64,000 nucleotides of DNA from Streptomyces collinus (GTDB lineage Bacteria > Actinomycetota > Actinomycetes > Streptomycetales > Streptomycetaceae), in the NCBI RefSeq assembly GCF_031348265.1, contig NZ_CP133771.1, positions 4,216,001 through 4,280,000 of the forward strand, read 5' to 3'. The stretch's first letter is position 1. Every line of letters starts with the position of its first letter. The notes under the pieces are model-generated. The model did no database searches, was not told where the DNA came from, and saw only the letters and a list, made by a program, of their open reading frames with translations. Shown piece after piece: positions 7,877-16,239 of this stretch. A program made the position numbers and the translations under genes.

Positions 7877-8674
7877 TTATTTCATCAGGGGCAGGTAGAC
7901 CGACAGGTCGGCCCGCTCGCCGCTCGCGCTGACCTTGGCGTCCTGGAGTGCCTGCGCCCATTGCGTCCGCCCTGTCGCCAGCCGGATCCAGGTGAGCGGG
8001 TCGGTCTCGACGACGTTCGGCGGGGTGCCCCGGGTGTGCCGCGGCCCCTCCACGCACTGCACCACCGCGTACGGCGGCACCCTCACCTCCGTCGAACCGC
8101 CGGGTGCCTTCGCGGCGAGCGCGTCGGCCAGCAGCCGGGTGCAGGCGGCCAGGGCCTGCCGGTCGCAGGGGATGTCCAGGCCGGGGACGGCGGCGTTGAG
8201 GTCGTCGGTGTGGACGACGAGTTCGACGGTGCGGGTGACGAGGTAGTCGGCGAGGGGCAGGGCGCCGGCGCTGGTGGCGAGCAGCCGGGTGCCGGGGTGG
8301 GCGGCGAGGTCGGCGCAGAAGCGCTCCTCGACGGCCGCGAGGTGGGCGGCCGGGTCGGGGTGCCTCCCGGCCAGCTCGCGGGCGTGGGCGGCGATGTCCG
8401 GGGCGTCGGCCACGATCGCGGCGGGCCAGTCGAGCAGCGTGCCGTCCTGCTTGGCCGGCTCCGGCAGGCCGGTCAGCCGGGACACCGCCGCGAGGCTCAT
8501 CCCGACGTGGGCCACCAGGTCCCGGACGGTCCAGTCCCCCAGCCGGGTGGGCAGGGCGAGCTGCTCGGGGGTGAGTCCGGCGGCAGCGGTCCGTACGTTC
8601 CCGAACTGGGCGAGCACCGCCGTGCGGATCTTGGCGGGGTCGTAGCTGCGGGTGCGCTTCTTGGCCGGTGGCAT
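7877..8674 (-). CDS. MDMPI/DinB-fold mycothiol-type enzyme
   Basis: A 265-residue protein of the maleylpyruvate-isomerase-like family found in mycothiol-making actinobacteria. The N-terminal four-helix bundle (about 20-170) includes LGDWTVRDLVAHVGMSL, with the histidine typical of the DinB-like metal site, and a second histidine in ELVVHTDDLN. The C-terminal part (about 185-260) resembles the small sterol-carrier-like domain of these proteins. The substrate is unknown; many members transfer or remove mycothiol. Only ten bases separate it from the M23 gene upstream, so it is probably part of that operon. Confidence 0.75.
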   Translation of the reverse strand: MPPAKKRTRSYDPAKIRTAVLAQFGNVRTAAAGLTPEQLALPTRLGDWTVRDLVAHVGMSLAAVSRLTGLPEPAKQDGTLLDWPAAIVADAPDIAAHARELAGRHPDPAAHLAAVEERFCADLAAHPGTRLLATSAGALPLADYLVTRTVELVVHTDDLNAAVPGLDIPCDRQALAACTRLLADALAAKAPGGSTEVRVPPYAVVQCVEGPRHTRGTPPNVVETDPLTWIRLATGRTQWAQALQDAKVSASGERADLSVYLPLMK

Positions 8675-8684
8675 GAGGGTCAGC

Positions 8685-9515
8685 CTAGGTGGGGGCTGTG
8701 ACAGACGGAGGCGCCTCGAAGGTCTCCCCGTTCCGGGGCACGCCGATGCCCCGCCAGGTGAAGGGCACGCCCCGGGCCGCGTCCGGGTCCGGGCCGTCCA
8801 TGAGCTGAAAGTGCAGGTGCGGCTCGGAGGAGTTGCCGGAGTTGCCGCAGCGGGCGAGTACCTGCCCGGCCCGCACCCGGTCGCCCGCGCCGACGGTGAG
8901 GGAGCCGCGCCGGAGATGGGCGTAGGCGGCGTAGGTGTCGTTGCCGAGGTCGAGGACGAGGTGGTTGCCGAGGATGCGCCGGACGCCGGCGACCTCTCGC
9001 ACCATTCCTTCGGGAAGCATCAGGTACAGCAGCCCCGGCAGGGAGGTGCGGCTGAGGTGGTCGCGCTGCCGGTCTTCGGCTCGTACGACCGTGGCCTCGG
9101 CGACGGCAAGGACGGGGGCGCCGTACGCCGGGAAGTCCTGGGGGTGGCGGGCGAGCGGCCACAGCCACCGGAAGGCCGGGCGGGCACCCGGCTCGGGCTC
9201 GGCCAGGATGTCGATGGCGAAGGTCTGGCCGTAGCTGTGGACGCCGTGGCTCGGGGTCCGGTCGGCCGGGCTGTTCAGCGCGGACCAGCGGCCGGTGACG
9301 GGCGCGGCGACCTCGACGGGTGCGCGGGCCGCGTCCGCCGTGTCCGGGGCGCCGCCCCACCGGTTCACCAGGAGGATGACGGCGTAGGCCAGGACCACCG
9401 GCAGGAAGTACCAGGGGAAGCCGACCAGTCCGAAGAAGAGGTCGGCTGCCACCAGGCCGAAGAAGACCAGCCACAGAGCGCGGTAGGTCACCATGCCGAG
9501 CTTGCGCGCGGACAT
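8685..9515 (-). CDS. Membrane-anchored M23 (LytM-type) peptidase
   Basis: About 276 residues. Two hydrophobic helices near the N-terminus anchor the protein, followed by an extracytoplasmic M23 domain. Metal ligands are visible in SHGVHSYGQTFAIDI (first His and Asp) and in the HLHFQ motif near the C-terminus, the arrangement of zinc peptidases that cut peptidoglycan cross-links. I prefer the ATG at 9515, preceded by GGGGGA, over an in-frame GTG at 9542. The GTG overlaps the upstream stop as GTGA but has no ribosome site. The upstream neighbour is an ArsR-type regulator that may control it. Confidence 0.8.
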   Translation of the reverse strand: MSARKLGMVTYRALWLVFFGLVAADLFFGLVGFPWYFLPVVLAYAVILLVNRWGGAPDTADAARAPVEVAAPVTGRWSALNSPADRTPSHGVHSYGQTFAIDILAEPEPGARPAFRWLWPLARHPQDFPAYGAPVLAVAEATVVRAEDRQRDHLSRTSLPGLLYLMLPEGMVREVAGVRRILGNHLVLDLGNDTYAAYAHLRRGSLTVGAGDRVRAGQVLARCGNSGNSSEPHLHFQLMDGPDPDAARGVPFTWRGIGVPRNGETFEAPPSVTAPT

Positions 9516-9538
9516 TCCGTCCCCCGGTTCCGTCGGTT

Positions 9539-10039
9539 TCACGGGCGGGCCGTCGCCAGTGCCACCAGGAGCGGTACGACCCGCCCGGGTGGCACCTCGT
9601 GGCGGCCCCGGCCGGTCGTGTGGAGCCAGCCCGTGGCGGTGAGCTGGCGCAGGTGGTGGTAGATCTGGCCGGTCGTGCCGACCTCGTCCAGCTCGGCGAG
9701 TTCGGTGGCGGTGCGCCGGCCGCCGAGGATCTCGCGGAGCAGGCGGATCCGGACCGGGTGGCCGAGCGCCGCGAACGACTCGGCGGCCGTCGTCCAGTCG
9801 CCCTCCAGCAGGTCTTCCGTGAGGGTGGTCATCTGCCAGGAGTACTCCTCGCCCGTCGGCAGGCCCACGGAACCGGTGTAGAGGACACCGCCGTCGGCCA
9901 CCCCCGCCTCGGACAGCTGCTCCCTCAGCCCGTTCAGAGCCCAGAAGTCGCCCCCGTCGATGCGGGGGTCGGCCAGCCGGGCGCCTTCGAGGGCCATCAG
10001 ACGGCGTTCGAGGTTCGTGACGCGCTGCTCCAGGCCCAT
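9539..10039 (-). CDS. ArsR-type winged-helix regulator
   Basis: A 166-residue regulator. The N-terminus is a short predicted coiled coil (LEQRVTNLERRLMALE). The C-terminal winged helix carries LGHPVRIRLLREILGG and EVGTTGQIYHHLRQL, the latter being the recognition helix of ArsR-like repressors. No metal-binding cysteine pair is present, so it is not a classical metal sensor. The ATG at 10039 follows GGAGGAGCGAGG; an upstream ATG at 10060 is possible. It heads a same-strand run of six genes ending in purF and purM. An inverted repeat just upstream (10070-10085) is a likely autoregulatory operator. Confidence 0.8.
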   Translation of the reverse strand: MGLEQRVTNLERRLMALEGARLADPRIDGGDFWALNGLREQLSEAGVADGGVLYTGSVGLPTGEEYSWQMTTLTEDLLEGDWTTAAESFAALGHPVRIRLLREILGGRRTATELAELDEVGTTGQIYHHLRQLTATGWLHTTGRGRHEVPPGRVVPLLVALATARP

Positions 10040-10069
10040 TCCTCGCTCCTCCATATCCATTCTTCGATT

Positions 10070-10085
10070 TTACGGAACTACGTAA
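10070..10085 (-). promoter_or_regulatory. Candidate operator of the ArsR-type gene
   Basis: TTACG-gaacta-CGTAA is an inverted repeat in a locally A+T-rich stretch, 10-31 bases upstream of the possible starts. Position and form fit an ArsR-family autoregulatory site. Confidence 0.5.
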
Positions 10086-10097
10086 TCACACACAAGA

Positions 10098-10163
10098 GCC
10101 CGGGCGCACGCATCCGCCCGGGCACAGCGAAGCCCCCGCCCGGCGGACCGGGCGGGGGCTTCG
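10098..10163 (-). terminator. Tandem hairpins after purL
   Basis: Two consecutive hairpins. GCCCGGGCG (10098-10106) pairs with 10115-10123. A 16-bp perfect stem lies at 10128-10143 with 10148-10163 across a CGGA loop. The second starts ten bases after the purL stop on the minus strand and should stop purL transcription before the ArsR-type gene promoter. Confidence 0.8.
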
Positions 10164-10173
10164 GAGCGGTTGC

Positions 10174-12432
10174 CTACTTCAGCAGTGCCGGGATCGTGCC
10201 CTCGTGCGTCTCGCGCAGCTCGGACAGGGTGAGCGCGAACTCGCCCTGGACGTCCACGGTGTCGCCGTCGACGACACCGATGCGGGTGACCGGCAGGCCC
10301 CGCGCACCGCACATGTCGTTGAAGCGGACCTCTTCGGAGCGCGGCACGGCCACGACCGCGCGGCCCGCCGACTCGGAGAAGAGGAAGGTGAAGGCGTCCA
10401 GACCGTCCGGGACGATCAGGCGGGCGCCCTTCTCCCCCAGCAGCGCCGACTCGACAACCGCCTGGATCAGACCGCCGTCGGACAGGTCGTGAGCGGAGTC
10501 GATCATGCCGTCGCGGGACGCGGAGATCAGGATCTCGGCGAGCAGCCGCTCGCGCTCCAGGTCGACCTTGGGCGGCAGGCCGCCGAGGTGGTCGTGCACG
10601 ACCTGCGACCAGGCCGAGCCGCCGAACTCCTCACGCGTGTCGCCGAGGAGGTAGAGCAGCTGCCCCTCCTCCTGGAAGGCGACCGGCGTGCGGCGGGCCA
10701 CGTCGTCGATGACGCCGAGGACCGCGACGACCGGGGTCGGGTGGATGGCGGCCTCGCCCGTCTGGTTGTAGAGCGAGACGTTGCCGCCGGTCACCGGGGT
10801 GCCGAGCTGCAGGCAGCCGTCCGCCAGACCGCGCACGGCCTCCGCGAACTGCCACATCACCGCCGGGTCCTCGGGCGAACCGAAGTTCAGGCAGTCGGAG
10901 ACGGCGAGCGGCTTGGCGCCGGTGGTGGCGACGTTGCGGTACGCCTCCGCCAGGGCCAGCTGGGCGCCGTGATACGGGTCGAGCTTGGCGTACCGGCCGT
11001 TGCCGTCCGTGGCGATGGCCACGCCGAGGCCGGTCTCCTCGTCGATCCGGATCATGCCGGAGTCCTCGGGCTGGGCGAGGACGGTGTTGCCCTGCACGAA
11101 GTGGTCGTACTGGCTGGTGATCCAGGACTTGGAGGCCTGGTTCGGGGAGCCGACCAGCTTCAGGACCTGGTCCTTCAGCTCCTCGGACGTCTCCGGCCGG
11201 GGCAGCTTGTTCGCGTCGTCGGCCTGGAGCTCGTCCTGCCAGGACGGGCGGGCGTAGGGGCGCTCGTAGACCGGGCCCTCGTGCGCGACCGTGCGCGGGT
11301 CGACGTCGACGATCTTGCCGCCGTGCCAGTAGATCTCCAGGCGGTCGCCGTCGGTCACCTCACCGATGACGGTGGCGATGACGTCCCACTTCTCGCAGAT
11401 CTCCAGGAAGCGGTCGACCTTCTCCGGCTCGACGACCGCGCACATGCGTTCCTGCGACTCGCTCATGAGGATCTCCTCGGGCGAGAGCGTGGAGTCGCGC
11501 AGCGGGACGTCGTCCAGGGTGACGCGCATGCCGCCGGAGCCGTTGGAGGCCAGCTCGGAGGTGGCGCAGGACAGGCCCGCCGCGCCGAGGTCCTGGATGC
11601 CGACGACCAGCTTCTCGGCGAAGGCCTCCAGGGTGCACTCGATGAGGAGCTTCTCCTGGAAGGGGTCGCCGACCTGGACGGCCGGGCGCTTGCTCGGCTT
11701 GGCGTCGTCGAAGGTCTCGGAGGCCAGGATCGAGGCGCCGCCGATGCCGTCGCCACCGGTCCGGGCCCCGTAGAGGATGACCTTGTTGCCCGCGCCGGAG
11801 GCCTTCGCGAGGTGGATGTCCTCGTGCCGCATGACGCCGATGGCACCGGCGTTGACCAGCGGGTTGCCCTGGTAGCAGGCGTCGAAGACGACCTCGCCGC
11901 CGATGTTGGGCAGGCCCAGGCAGTTGCCGTAGCCGCCGATGCCCGCGACGACGCCCGGCAGGACGCGCTTGGTGTCGGGGTGGTCGGCGGCGCCGAAGCG
12001 CAGCGGGTCGACGACCGCGACCGGGCGGGCGCCCATGGCGATGATGTCGCGGACGATGCCGCCGACGCCGGTGGCCGCGCCCTGGTAGGGCTCCACGTAG
12101 GAGGGGTGGTTGTGCGACTCCACCTTGAAGGTGACCGCGTAGCCCTGGCCGACGTCGACGACACCGGCGTTCTCGCCGATGCCCACGAGCATCGCGTCGG
12201 ACTCGGGGGCCTTCTCGCCGAACTGGCGCAGGTGCACCTTGCTGCTCTTGTACGAGCAGTGCTCCGACCACATCACCGAGTACATGGCGAGCTCGGCCCC
12301 GGTGGGCCGGCGGCCGAGGATCTCCACGACCCGCTCGTACTCGTCCTTCTTCAGGCCCAGTTCGGCCCAGGGCAGCTCGACGTCGGGGGTCGCGGCCGCG
12401 TGCTCGACCGTGTCCAGAGGCGTCCGGCTCAT
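10174..12432 (-). CDS. purL: Phosphoribosylformylglycinamidine synthase, PurL subunit
   Basis: A 752-residue small-type PurL, the ATP-dependent ring-nitrogen-adding subunit of FGAM synthase, working with PurQ (glutaminase) and PurS. The catalytic histidine region [10 protein letters not shown] (about 56-65) and [19 protein letters not shown] (107-125) are intact, followed by the two AIR-synthetase-like halves. The start ATG at 12432 overlaps the purQ stop as ATGA, showing translational coupling. The frame is open further upstream inside purQ, but this is not used. A tandem-hairpin terminator follows. Confidence 0.97.
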   Translation of the reverse strand: MSRTPLDTVEHAAATPDVELPWAELGLKKDEYERVVEILGRRPTGAELAMYSVMWSEHCSYKSSKVHLRQFGEKAPESDAMLVGIGENAGVVDVGQGYAVTFKVESHNHPSYVEPYQGAATGVGGIVRDIIAMGARPVAVVDPLRFGAADHPDTKRVLPGVVAGIGGYGNCLGLPNIGGEVVFDACYQGNPLVNAGAIGVMRHEDIHLAKASGAGNKVILYGARTGGDGIGGASILASETFDDAKPSKRPAVQVGDPFQEKLLIECTLEAFAEKLVVGIQDLGAAGLSCATSELASNGSGGMRVTLDDVPLRDSTLSPEEILMSESQERMCAVVEPEKVDRFLEICEKWDVIATVIGEVTDGDRLEIYWHGGKIVDVDPRTVAHEGPVYERPYARPSWQDELQADDANKLPRPETSEELKDQVLKLVGSPNQASKSWITSQYDHFVQGNTVLAQPEDSGMIRIDEETGLGVAIATDGNGRYAKLDPYHGAQLALAEAYRNVATTGAKPLAVSDCLNFGSPEDPAVMWQFAEAVRGLADGCLQLGTPVTGGNVSLYNQTGEAAIHPTPVVAVLGVIDDVARRTPVAFQEEGQLLYLLGDTREEFGGSAWSQVVHDHLGGLPPKVDLERERLLAEILISASRDGMIDSAHDLSDGGLIQAVVESALLGEKGARLIVPDGLDAFTFLFSESAGRAVVAVPRSEEVRFNDMCGARGLPVTRIGVVDGDTVDVQGEFALTLSELRETHEGTIPALLK

Positions 12433-13109
12433 GCGTTGACCAGCTTCTTGAGGATCGAGGTGAAGAACGGGAGGCCGTCGGTACGACCCGTACCGATCAG
12501 CGGCTCGACGGCGTGCTCGGGGTGCGGCATGAGACCGACCACGTTCCCGGCCTCGTTGGTGACGCCGGCGATGTCCCGCTGGGAGCCGTTCGGGTTGAAG
12601 TCGAGGTACCGGAAGGCGACACGGCCCTCGGCCTCCAGCTTGTCGAGCGTGTACGCGTCGGCGACGTACTGCCCGTCGTTGTTCTTCAGCGGGATGTGGA
12701 TCTCCTGGCCGGCCGTGTAGTCGGTGGTCCAGGAGGTCTCGGCGTTCTCCACGCGCAGCTTCTGGTCGCGGCAGATGAAGTGCAGGTGGTCGTTGCGCAG
12801 CATCGTGCCCGGCAGCAGATGGGCCTCGGTGAGGATCTGGAAGCCGTTGCAGATGCCGAGCACCGGCAGACCGGCCTTCGCCTGCTCCAGCAGGGGCTCC
12901 ATCACCGGCGAGAAACGGGCGATGGCCCCGGCGCGCAGATAGTCGCCGTAGGAGAAACCACCGCACAGCACCACGGCGTCGACCTGCTTGAGGTCTTTGT
13001 CCTTGTGCCACAGGGCGACCGGTTCGGCGCCCGCGACCCGGATCGCGCGCTGGGTGTCACGGTCGTCCAGACTGCCGGGAAAAGTGACGACGCCAATACG
13101 AGCGGTCAC
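12429..13109 (-). CDS. purQ: Phosphoribosylformylglycinamidine synthase, glutaminase subunit
   Basis: A 226-residue class I glutamine amidotransferase that supplies ammonia to PurL. The nucleophile is Cys87 in LGICNGFQ, and the His and Glu of the triad are in MPHPEHA (His196, Glu198). It starts with GTG overlapping the purS stop (GTGA) and ends overlapping purL (ATGA), so purS, purQ and purL are one tightly coupled unit. Confidence 0.97.
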   Translation of the reverse strand: MTARIGVVTFPGSLDDRDTQRAIRVAGAEPVALWHKDKDLKQVDAVVLCGGFSYGDYLRAGAIARFSPVMEPLLEQAKAGLPVLGICNGFQILTEAHLLPGTMLRNDHLHFICRDQKLRVENAETSWTTDYTAGQEIHIPLKNNDGQYVADAYTLDKLEAEGRVAFRYLDFNPNGSQRDIAGVTNEAGNVVGLMPHPEHAVEPLIGTGRTDGLPFFTSILKKLVNA

Positions 13110-13369
13110 TTCACGGCCTCCGCGACTTCCTCGACGCGGATCGTGAAGTCCTCGATCACGGTGTTCGCGAGGAAGGACTCCGCAAGATCATGAATGCGGG
13201 CGAGGGCGGCCTCGTCGACCGGCCCGTCAACTTCCAGTTCGAAACGCTTTCCCTGGCGGACGTCCGAGATCCCGTCGAAACCCAGCCGCGGCAGTGCGCG
13301 CTGCACCGCCTGGCCCTGGGGGTCGAGGATCTCCGGCTTGAGCATGACGTCGACTACGACGCGTGCCAC
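13106..13369 (-). CDS. purS: Phosphoribosylformylglycinamidine synthase, PurS subunit
   Basis: An 87-residue small subunit that bridges PurL and PurQ. The sequence [18 protein letters not shown] at the start and [10 protein letters not shown] in the middle are typical of PurS. Two GTG codons are available (13375 and 13369). The second is chosen because CGGGAG lies at the right distance before it and because the family begins with ARVVVDV. It is divergent from the lsrL gene, with about 270 bases between them. Confidence 0.93.
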   Translation of the reverse strand: MARVVVDVMLKPEILDPQGQAVQRALPRLGFDGISDVRQGKRFELEVDGPVDEAALARIHDLAESFLANTVIEDFTIRVEEVAEAVK

Positions 13370-13442
13370 TGGCACTCCCGGTGTGTGGTGCTGAGCAGGT
13401 TCCTTCAGACTACCCGGACAAAATTTCTACGCGCGTTGACTT

Positions 13443-13454
13443 GTAGGAAACTAC
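13443..13454. promoter_or_regulatory. Inverted repeat in the purS upstream region
   Basis: GTAG-gaaa-CTAC lies in an A+T-rich stretch (about 13418-13455) about 75-85 bases before purS and well before lsrL. The A+T-rich run itself could be an Lsr2-type binding site or hold the purS promoter. The exact promoter cannot be assigned. Confidence 0.3.
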
Positions 13455-13580
13455 GTGACCGCCATCACGATCCGGCATCGACGGGCCCACGCACGAAATT
13501 TTCAGGAAAGATTCCGGATCGACACCCGGCACCCATTGCCTTCTGACACGCGGAAGGATTTAGTCGGGCTTCACAATGCA

Positions 13581-13616
13581 TTGCCAGGCACTGTACAAAT
13601 GAATTGGCAAAGTGCC
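13581..13616 (+). promoter_or_regulatory. Interleaved hexamer repeats upstream of lsrL
   Basis: TTGCCAGGCACT (13581-13592) and TGGCAAAGTGCC (13605-13616) contain the hexamers TTGCCA and GGCACT once on each strand. The RNA can form either of two mutually exclusive hairpins, and the DNA can act as two inverted sites. They end 20 bases before the lsrL start codon. Confidence 0.4.
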
Positions 13617-13636
13617 GCATGAAGGGACCGATATTC

Positions 13637-13954
13637 GTGGCGCAGAAGGTCGTGGTCACTCTCTTTGACGACATCGACGGCTCGGAAGCGACGGAAACGA
13701 TCGCCTTCGGACTGGACGGCAAGTCGTACGAGATCGACCTGAGCGAAGTCAACGCCGGAGAACTGCGGCAGGCGCTCGCGCCCTACGTGGAGGCCGGCCG
13801 CAAGCGGTCCCGCTCGGGCAAGGCCTACCGGCAGACGGAGGTCGCCCCCGACCCGTCGGCCGTGCGCGCCTGGGCCCAGGCCAACAAGATGGAGGTCCCC
13901 GCGCGCGGGCGCATCCCCAAGAGGGTCTACGAGGCGTTCACCGCCGCGCAGTGA
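13637..13954 (+). CDS. lsrL: Lsr2-family nucleoid protein, LsrL-like
   Basis: A 105-residue Lsr2 family protein: an N-terminal oligomerisation domain (AQKVVVTLFDDIDGSEATE, then a beta-strand/helix pair to about residue 60), a basic linker, and a C-terminal DNA-binding helix pair with the A+T minor-groove motif ARGRIP near residue 95. Lsr2 proteins coat A+T-rich DNA and silence foreign and secondary-metabolite genes. Streptomyces carries two copies; the one beside purS is the LsrL paralogue. The GTG start is chosen because GAAGGGA precedes it and the family begins AQKVVV. An in-frame ATG at 13619 is less likely. Confidence 0.9.
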   Translation: MAQKVVVTLFDDIDGSEATETIAFGLDGKSYEIDLSEVNAGELRQALAPYVEAGRKRSRSGKAYRQTEVAPDPSAVRAWAQANKMEVPARGRIPKRVYEAFTAAQ

Positions 13955-14008
13955 CGGCCCGCCGAGCCCGGCCCCACGGCCGGCCACCCGCCCCTCGCGG
14001 CAACCGAC

Positions 14009-14039
14009 TTGCGCAGCCCCGGGGCTGATCAGCTAGAGT
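14009..14039 (+). promoter_or_regulatory. Probable housekeeping-type promoter of the tRNA-Gly genes
   Basis: TTGCGC (14009-14014) and TAGAGT (14034-14039) are 19 bases apart and lie 50 bases before the first tRNA. They fit a vegetative sigma factor promoter moderately well. Confidence 0.45.
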
Positions 14040-14088
14040 CTGGAGCACGCCGAGGGGCGAGGCCGAAAGGCCCAGCTCACGGAAACAT

Positions 14089-14160
14089 GCGGGTGTAGTT
14101 CAGTAGTAGAACATCCCCCTTCCAGGGGGAAGGCGCAGTGTGCGATTCCTGTCACCCGCT
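14089..14160 (+). tRNA. tRNA-Gly(UCC), abnormal D- and T-loops
   Basis: The cloverleaf has a perfect 7-bp acceptor stem (GCGGGTG with CACCCGC), a GTTC/GAAC D stem, and a 5-bp anticodon stem with loop CTTCCAG, so the anticodon is TCC and the amino acid glycine. The D loop is AGTAGTA, with A where the first of the invariant GG should be. The T arm lacks GTTC; it reads GCAGT-GTGC-GATTC and pairs over only four of five positions. The neighbouring tRNA-Gly(GCC) has normal GG and GTTC. The changes affect exactly the bases that join the D and T loops. Similar losses are known in staphylococcal glycine tRNAs dedicated to cell-wall bridges. Confidence 0.9.
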
Positions 14161-14241
14161 CTGCATCGCCGTACCGGCCACTGTCGTGGATCAGGTAGGC
14201 TGGTGCCCGCACCGGTCAGTGAAAGCTGATCGGGAGCACAT

Positions 14242-14314
14242 GCGGACGTAGCTCAGTTGGTAGAGCGCAACCTTGCCAAGGTTGAGGTCGCGAGTTCGAA
14301 CCTCGTCGTCCGCT
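14242..14314 (+). tRNA. tRNA-Gly(GCC)
   Basis: Acceptor stem GCGGACG with CGTCCGC, D loop with GTTGGTA, anticodon loop TTGCCAA (anticodon GCC), and a normal T loop GTTCGAA. It is canonical throughout. It lies 81 bases after the abnormal tRNA-Gly(UCC) and is followed by a strong terminator. Confidence 0.96.
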
Positions 14315-14321
14315 CGGGAAT

Positions 14322-14353
14322 GAAGACCCCGGTCCATCAGGACCGGGGTCTTC
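14322..14353 (+). terminator. Terminator after tRNA-Gly
   Basis: GAAGACCCCGGTCC (14322-14335) pairs perfectly with 14340-14353 across an ATCA loop, followed by a T-rich stretch. Confidence 0.85.
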
Positions 14354-14445
14354 TTCGTGTTCCCGAGCGTTCGTCTGACATTTGTCATGCCGAATGATGA
14401 CACCGCGCACTGCTTCCGGGCCCGCACGGCCGGGACGCTTGAATC

Positions 14446-15417
14446 ATGGAAACCAACGGACACGAACACGTGATTGAGGTCACTGACCTGCGACGTGTGT
14501 ACGGGGGCGGGTTCGAGGCGGTACGCGGAATCAGCTTTTCCGTCCGACGCGGGGAGGTCTTCGCGCTGCTCGGCACCAACGGCGCGGGCAAGACCTCCAC
14601 CGTCGAACTCCTGGAGGGACTCGCCACACCTGCCGGCGGACGGGTACGGGTCCTCGGGCACGACCCGTACACCGAACGGGCCGCCGTACGGCCCCGCACC
14701 GGCGTGATGCTCCAGGAAGGCGGCTTCCCCTCCGAGCTCACCGTCGCGGAGACCGCGCGGATGTGGGCGGGATGCGTGAGCGGCGCACGGCCCCCCGCGG
14801 AGGTGCTGGCGCTGGTCGGCCTGGAGACGAAGGCCGGCACCCGGGTCAAGCAGCTCTCCGGCGGCCAGCGGCGCCGCCTCGACCTGGCGCTCGCCCTGCT
14901 CGGCGATCCCGAGGTGCTCTTCCTCGACGAACCGACCACCGGGCTGGACGCCGAAGGCCGCCGGGCCACCTGGGAGTTGGTGAGCGCGCTGCGCGACGGC
15001 GGGACGACGGTGCTGCTGACCACGCACTACCTGGAGGAGGCCGAGCACCTCGCCGACCGGCTCGCGATCATGCACGACGGCCGGATCGCCACCACCGGGA
15101 CACCGGCCGAGGTGACCGCCGCGGAACCTTCGCGGATCTCCTTCGAACTGCCAGACGGCTACTTCGTCGGCGACCTCCCGCCGCTCGGCGAGCTGGGCGT
15201 GGCCGGGCACGAGACCGACGGCCGGATCGTCCGGCTCCGCACCCGCGAACTGCAGCGGACGGCCACCGAGCTGCTGGTGTGGGCCGCGCAGGCCGGAGTG
15301 GAGCTGCGCCGCCTGGACGTGCGCTCGGCCTCCCTGGAGGAGGCGTTCCTCGGGATCGCCAAGAACGTCTCGGCGGAGCAGGCCACGGGAATGACGACGA
15401 AGGAGTACGCGGCATGA
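14446..15417 (+). CDS. ABC exporter ATP-binding protein
   Basis: A 323-residue ABC ATPase of the drug/daunorubicin-type exporter group. Walker A is GTNGAGKTS (43-51), with the Q-loop in VMLQEGG (about 90), the signature LSGGQRRRLD (about 142), Walker B VLFLDEPTTGLD (about 160) and the H-loop in LLTTHYLEEAE. The C-terminal domain (about 225-320) is typical of this subgroup. The stop overlaps the permease start (ATGA). The operon continues with a histidine kinase and response regulator, so the exporter probably has its own sensing system. The substrate is unknown. Confidence 0.92.
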   Translation: METNGHEHVIEVTDLRRVYGGGFEAVRGISFSVRRGEVFALLGTNGAGKTSTVELLEGLATPAGGRVRVLGHDPYTERAAVRPRTGVMLQEGGFPSELTVAETARMWAGCVSGARPPAEVLALVGLETKAGTRVKQLSGGQRRRLDLALALLGDPEVLFLDEPTTGLDAEGRRATWELVSALRDGGTTVLLTTHYLEEAEHLADRLAIMHDGRIATTGTPAEVTAAEPSRISFELPDGYFVGDLPPLGELGVAGHETDGRIVRLRTRELQRTATELLVWAAQAGVELRRLDVRSASLEEAFLGIAKNVSAEQATGMTTKEYAA

Positions 15418-16217
15418 GCGCCACACGGACGACGCCCCGGCCGGCCACGGCGACGACGACCCCGCTGAGCCGGATGGCCGCTCTCGCCCGCGCCGAACTG
15501 GTCCTGCTGGGGCGGACCAGGGGCGCGCTCGTCGCCGCGCTGTTCGTGCCGCTGGTGATGCCGGTCAGCGTGCGGTCGGCGGCGGAGGAGATGGACCTCG
15601 CCGGGGCGGGGCTGAGCACCGGCACGCTGGTACTGCCCGCCGCGGTCGGCTTCTCCCTGCTGTTCGCCGTCTACTCGGTGCTCGTCGGCGTGTTCGTCGT
15701 CCGGCGTGAGGAGCTGGTTCTCAAGCGGCTGCGCACCGGTGAGCTGCGGGACGCCGAGATCCTGACCGGCTCCGCCCTGCCGGCCGTCCTGACCGGTCTG
15801 GCGCAGTGTCTGCTGCTGACGGTGGGCTGCGTCGCCCTGCTGGACCTGACCGCGCCGTCGGCGCCCCATCTGGTCGTGCTCGGCCTGCTGTTGGGGCTCG
15901 TGATGTGCTCCGCCCTCGCCGCGGCCACCGCGAGTTTCACCCGGACCGGCGAGAGCGCCCAGGCCACGCCCATGCCGCTGCTGCTGGTCTCGATGATCGG
16001 CTCCGGCATGTTCGTACCGCTGGAGCTGCTGCCGGACCGGGTGGCCTCCTTCTGCGAGCTGCTGCCGCTGACGCCCGTCGTCACGCTGGTGCGCGGCGGC
16101 TGGGCCGGGAATCTCTCCGGGTACGAGGCGCTGGGCGCTCTCGCGACCGCGATGGCCTGGATCCTCATCGCGGTGTTTGCTGTACGGCGGTGGTTCCGCT
16201 GGGAACCGCGGCGCTGA
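15414..16217 (+). CDS. ABC-2 type permease
   Basis: A 267-residue membrane protein with about six hydrophobic spans and a short hydrophilic N-terminus rich in Thr and Pro. It is the membrane partner of the preceding ATPase, with which its start overlaps (ATGA). A conserved-looking segment around FVPLELLPD near the fifth span fits ABC-2 permeases. With the ATPase it should form a homodimeric exporter for a hydrophobic or amphipathic compound. Confidence 0.88.
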   Translation: MSATRTTPRPATATTTPLSRMAALARAELVLLGRTRGALVAALFVPLVMPVSVRSAAEEMDLAGAGLSTGTLVLPAAVGFSLLFAVYSVLVGVFVVRREELVLKRLRTGELRDAEILTGSALPAVLTGLAQCLLLTVGCVALLDLTAPSAPHLVVLGLLLGLVMCSALAAATASFTRTGESAQATPMPLLLVSMIGSGMFVPLELLPDRVASFCELLPLTPVVTLVRGGWAGNLSGYEALGALATAMAWILIAVFAVRRWFRWEPRR

Positions 16218-16239
16218 CCGGAGGGGGAGTGACGGGCCG

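Noticed and set aside
12433-13011. 945-residue PurL including upstream in-frame sequence
   Set aside because: The extra part is an out-of-frame shadow of purQ; the ATGA overlap at 12432 marks the true start.
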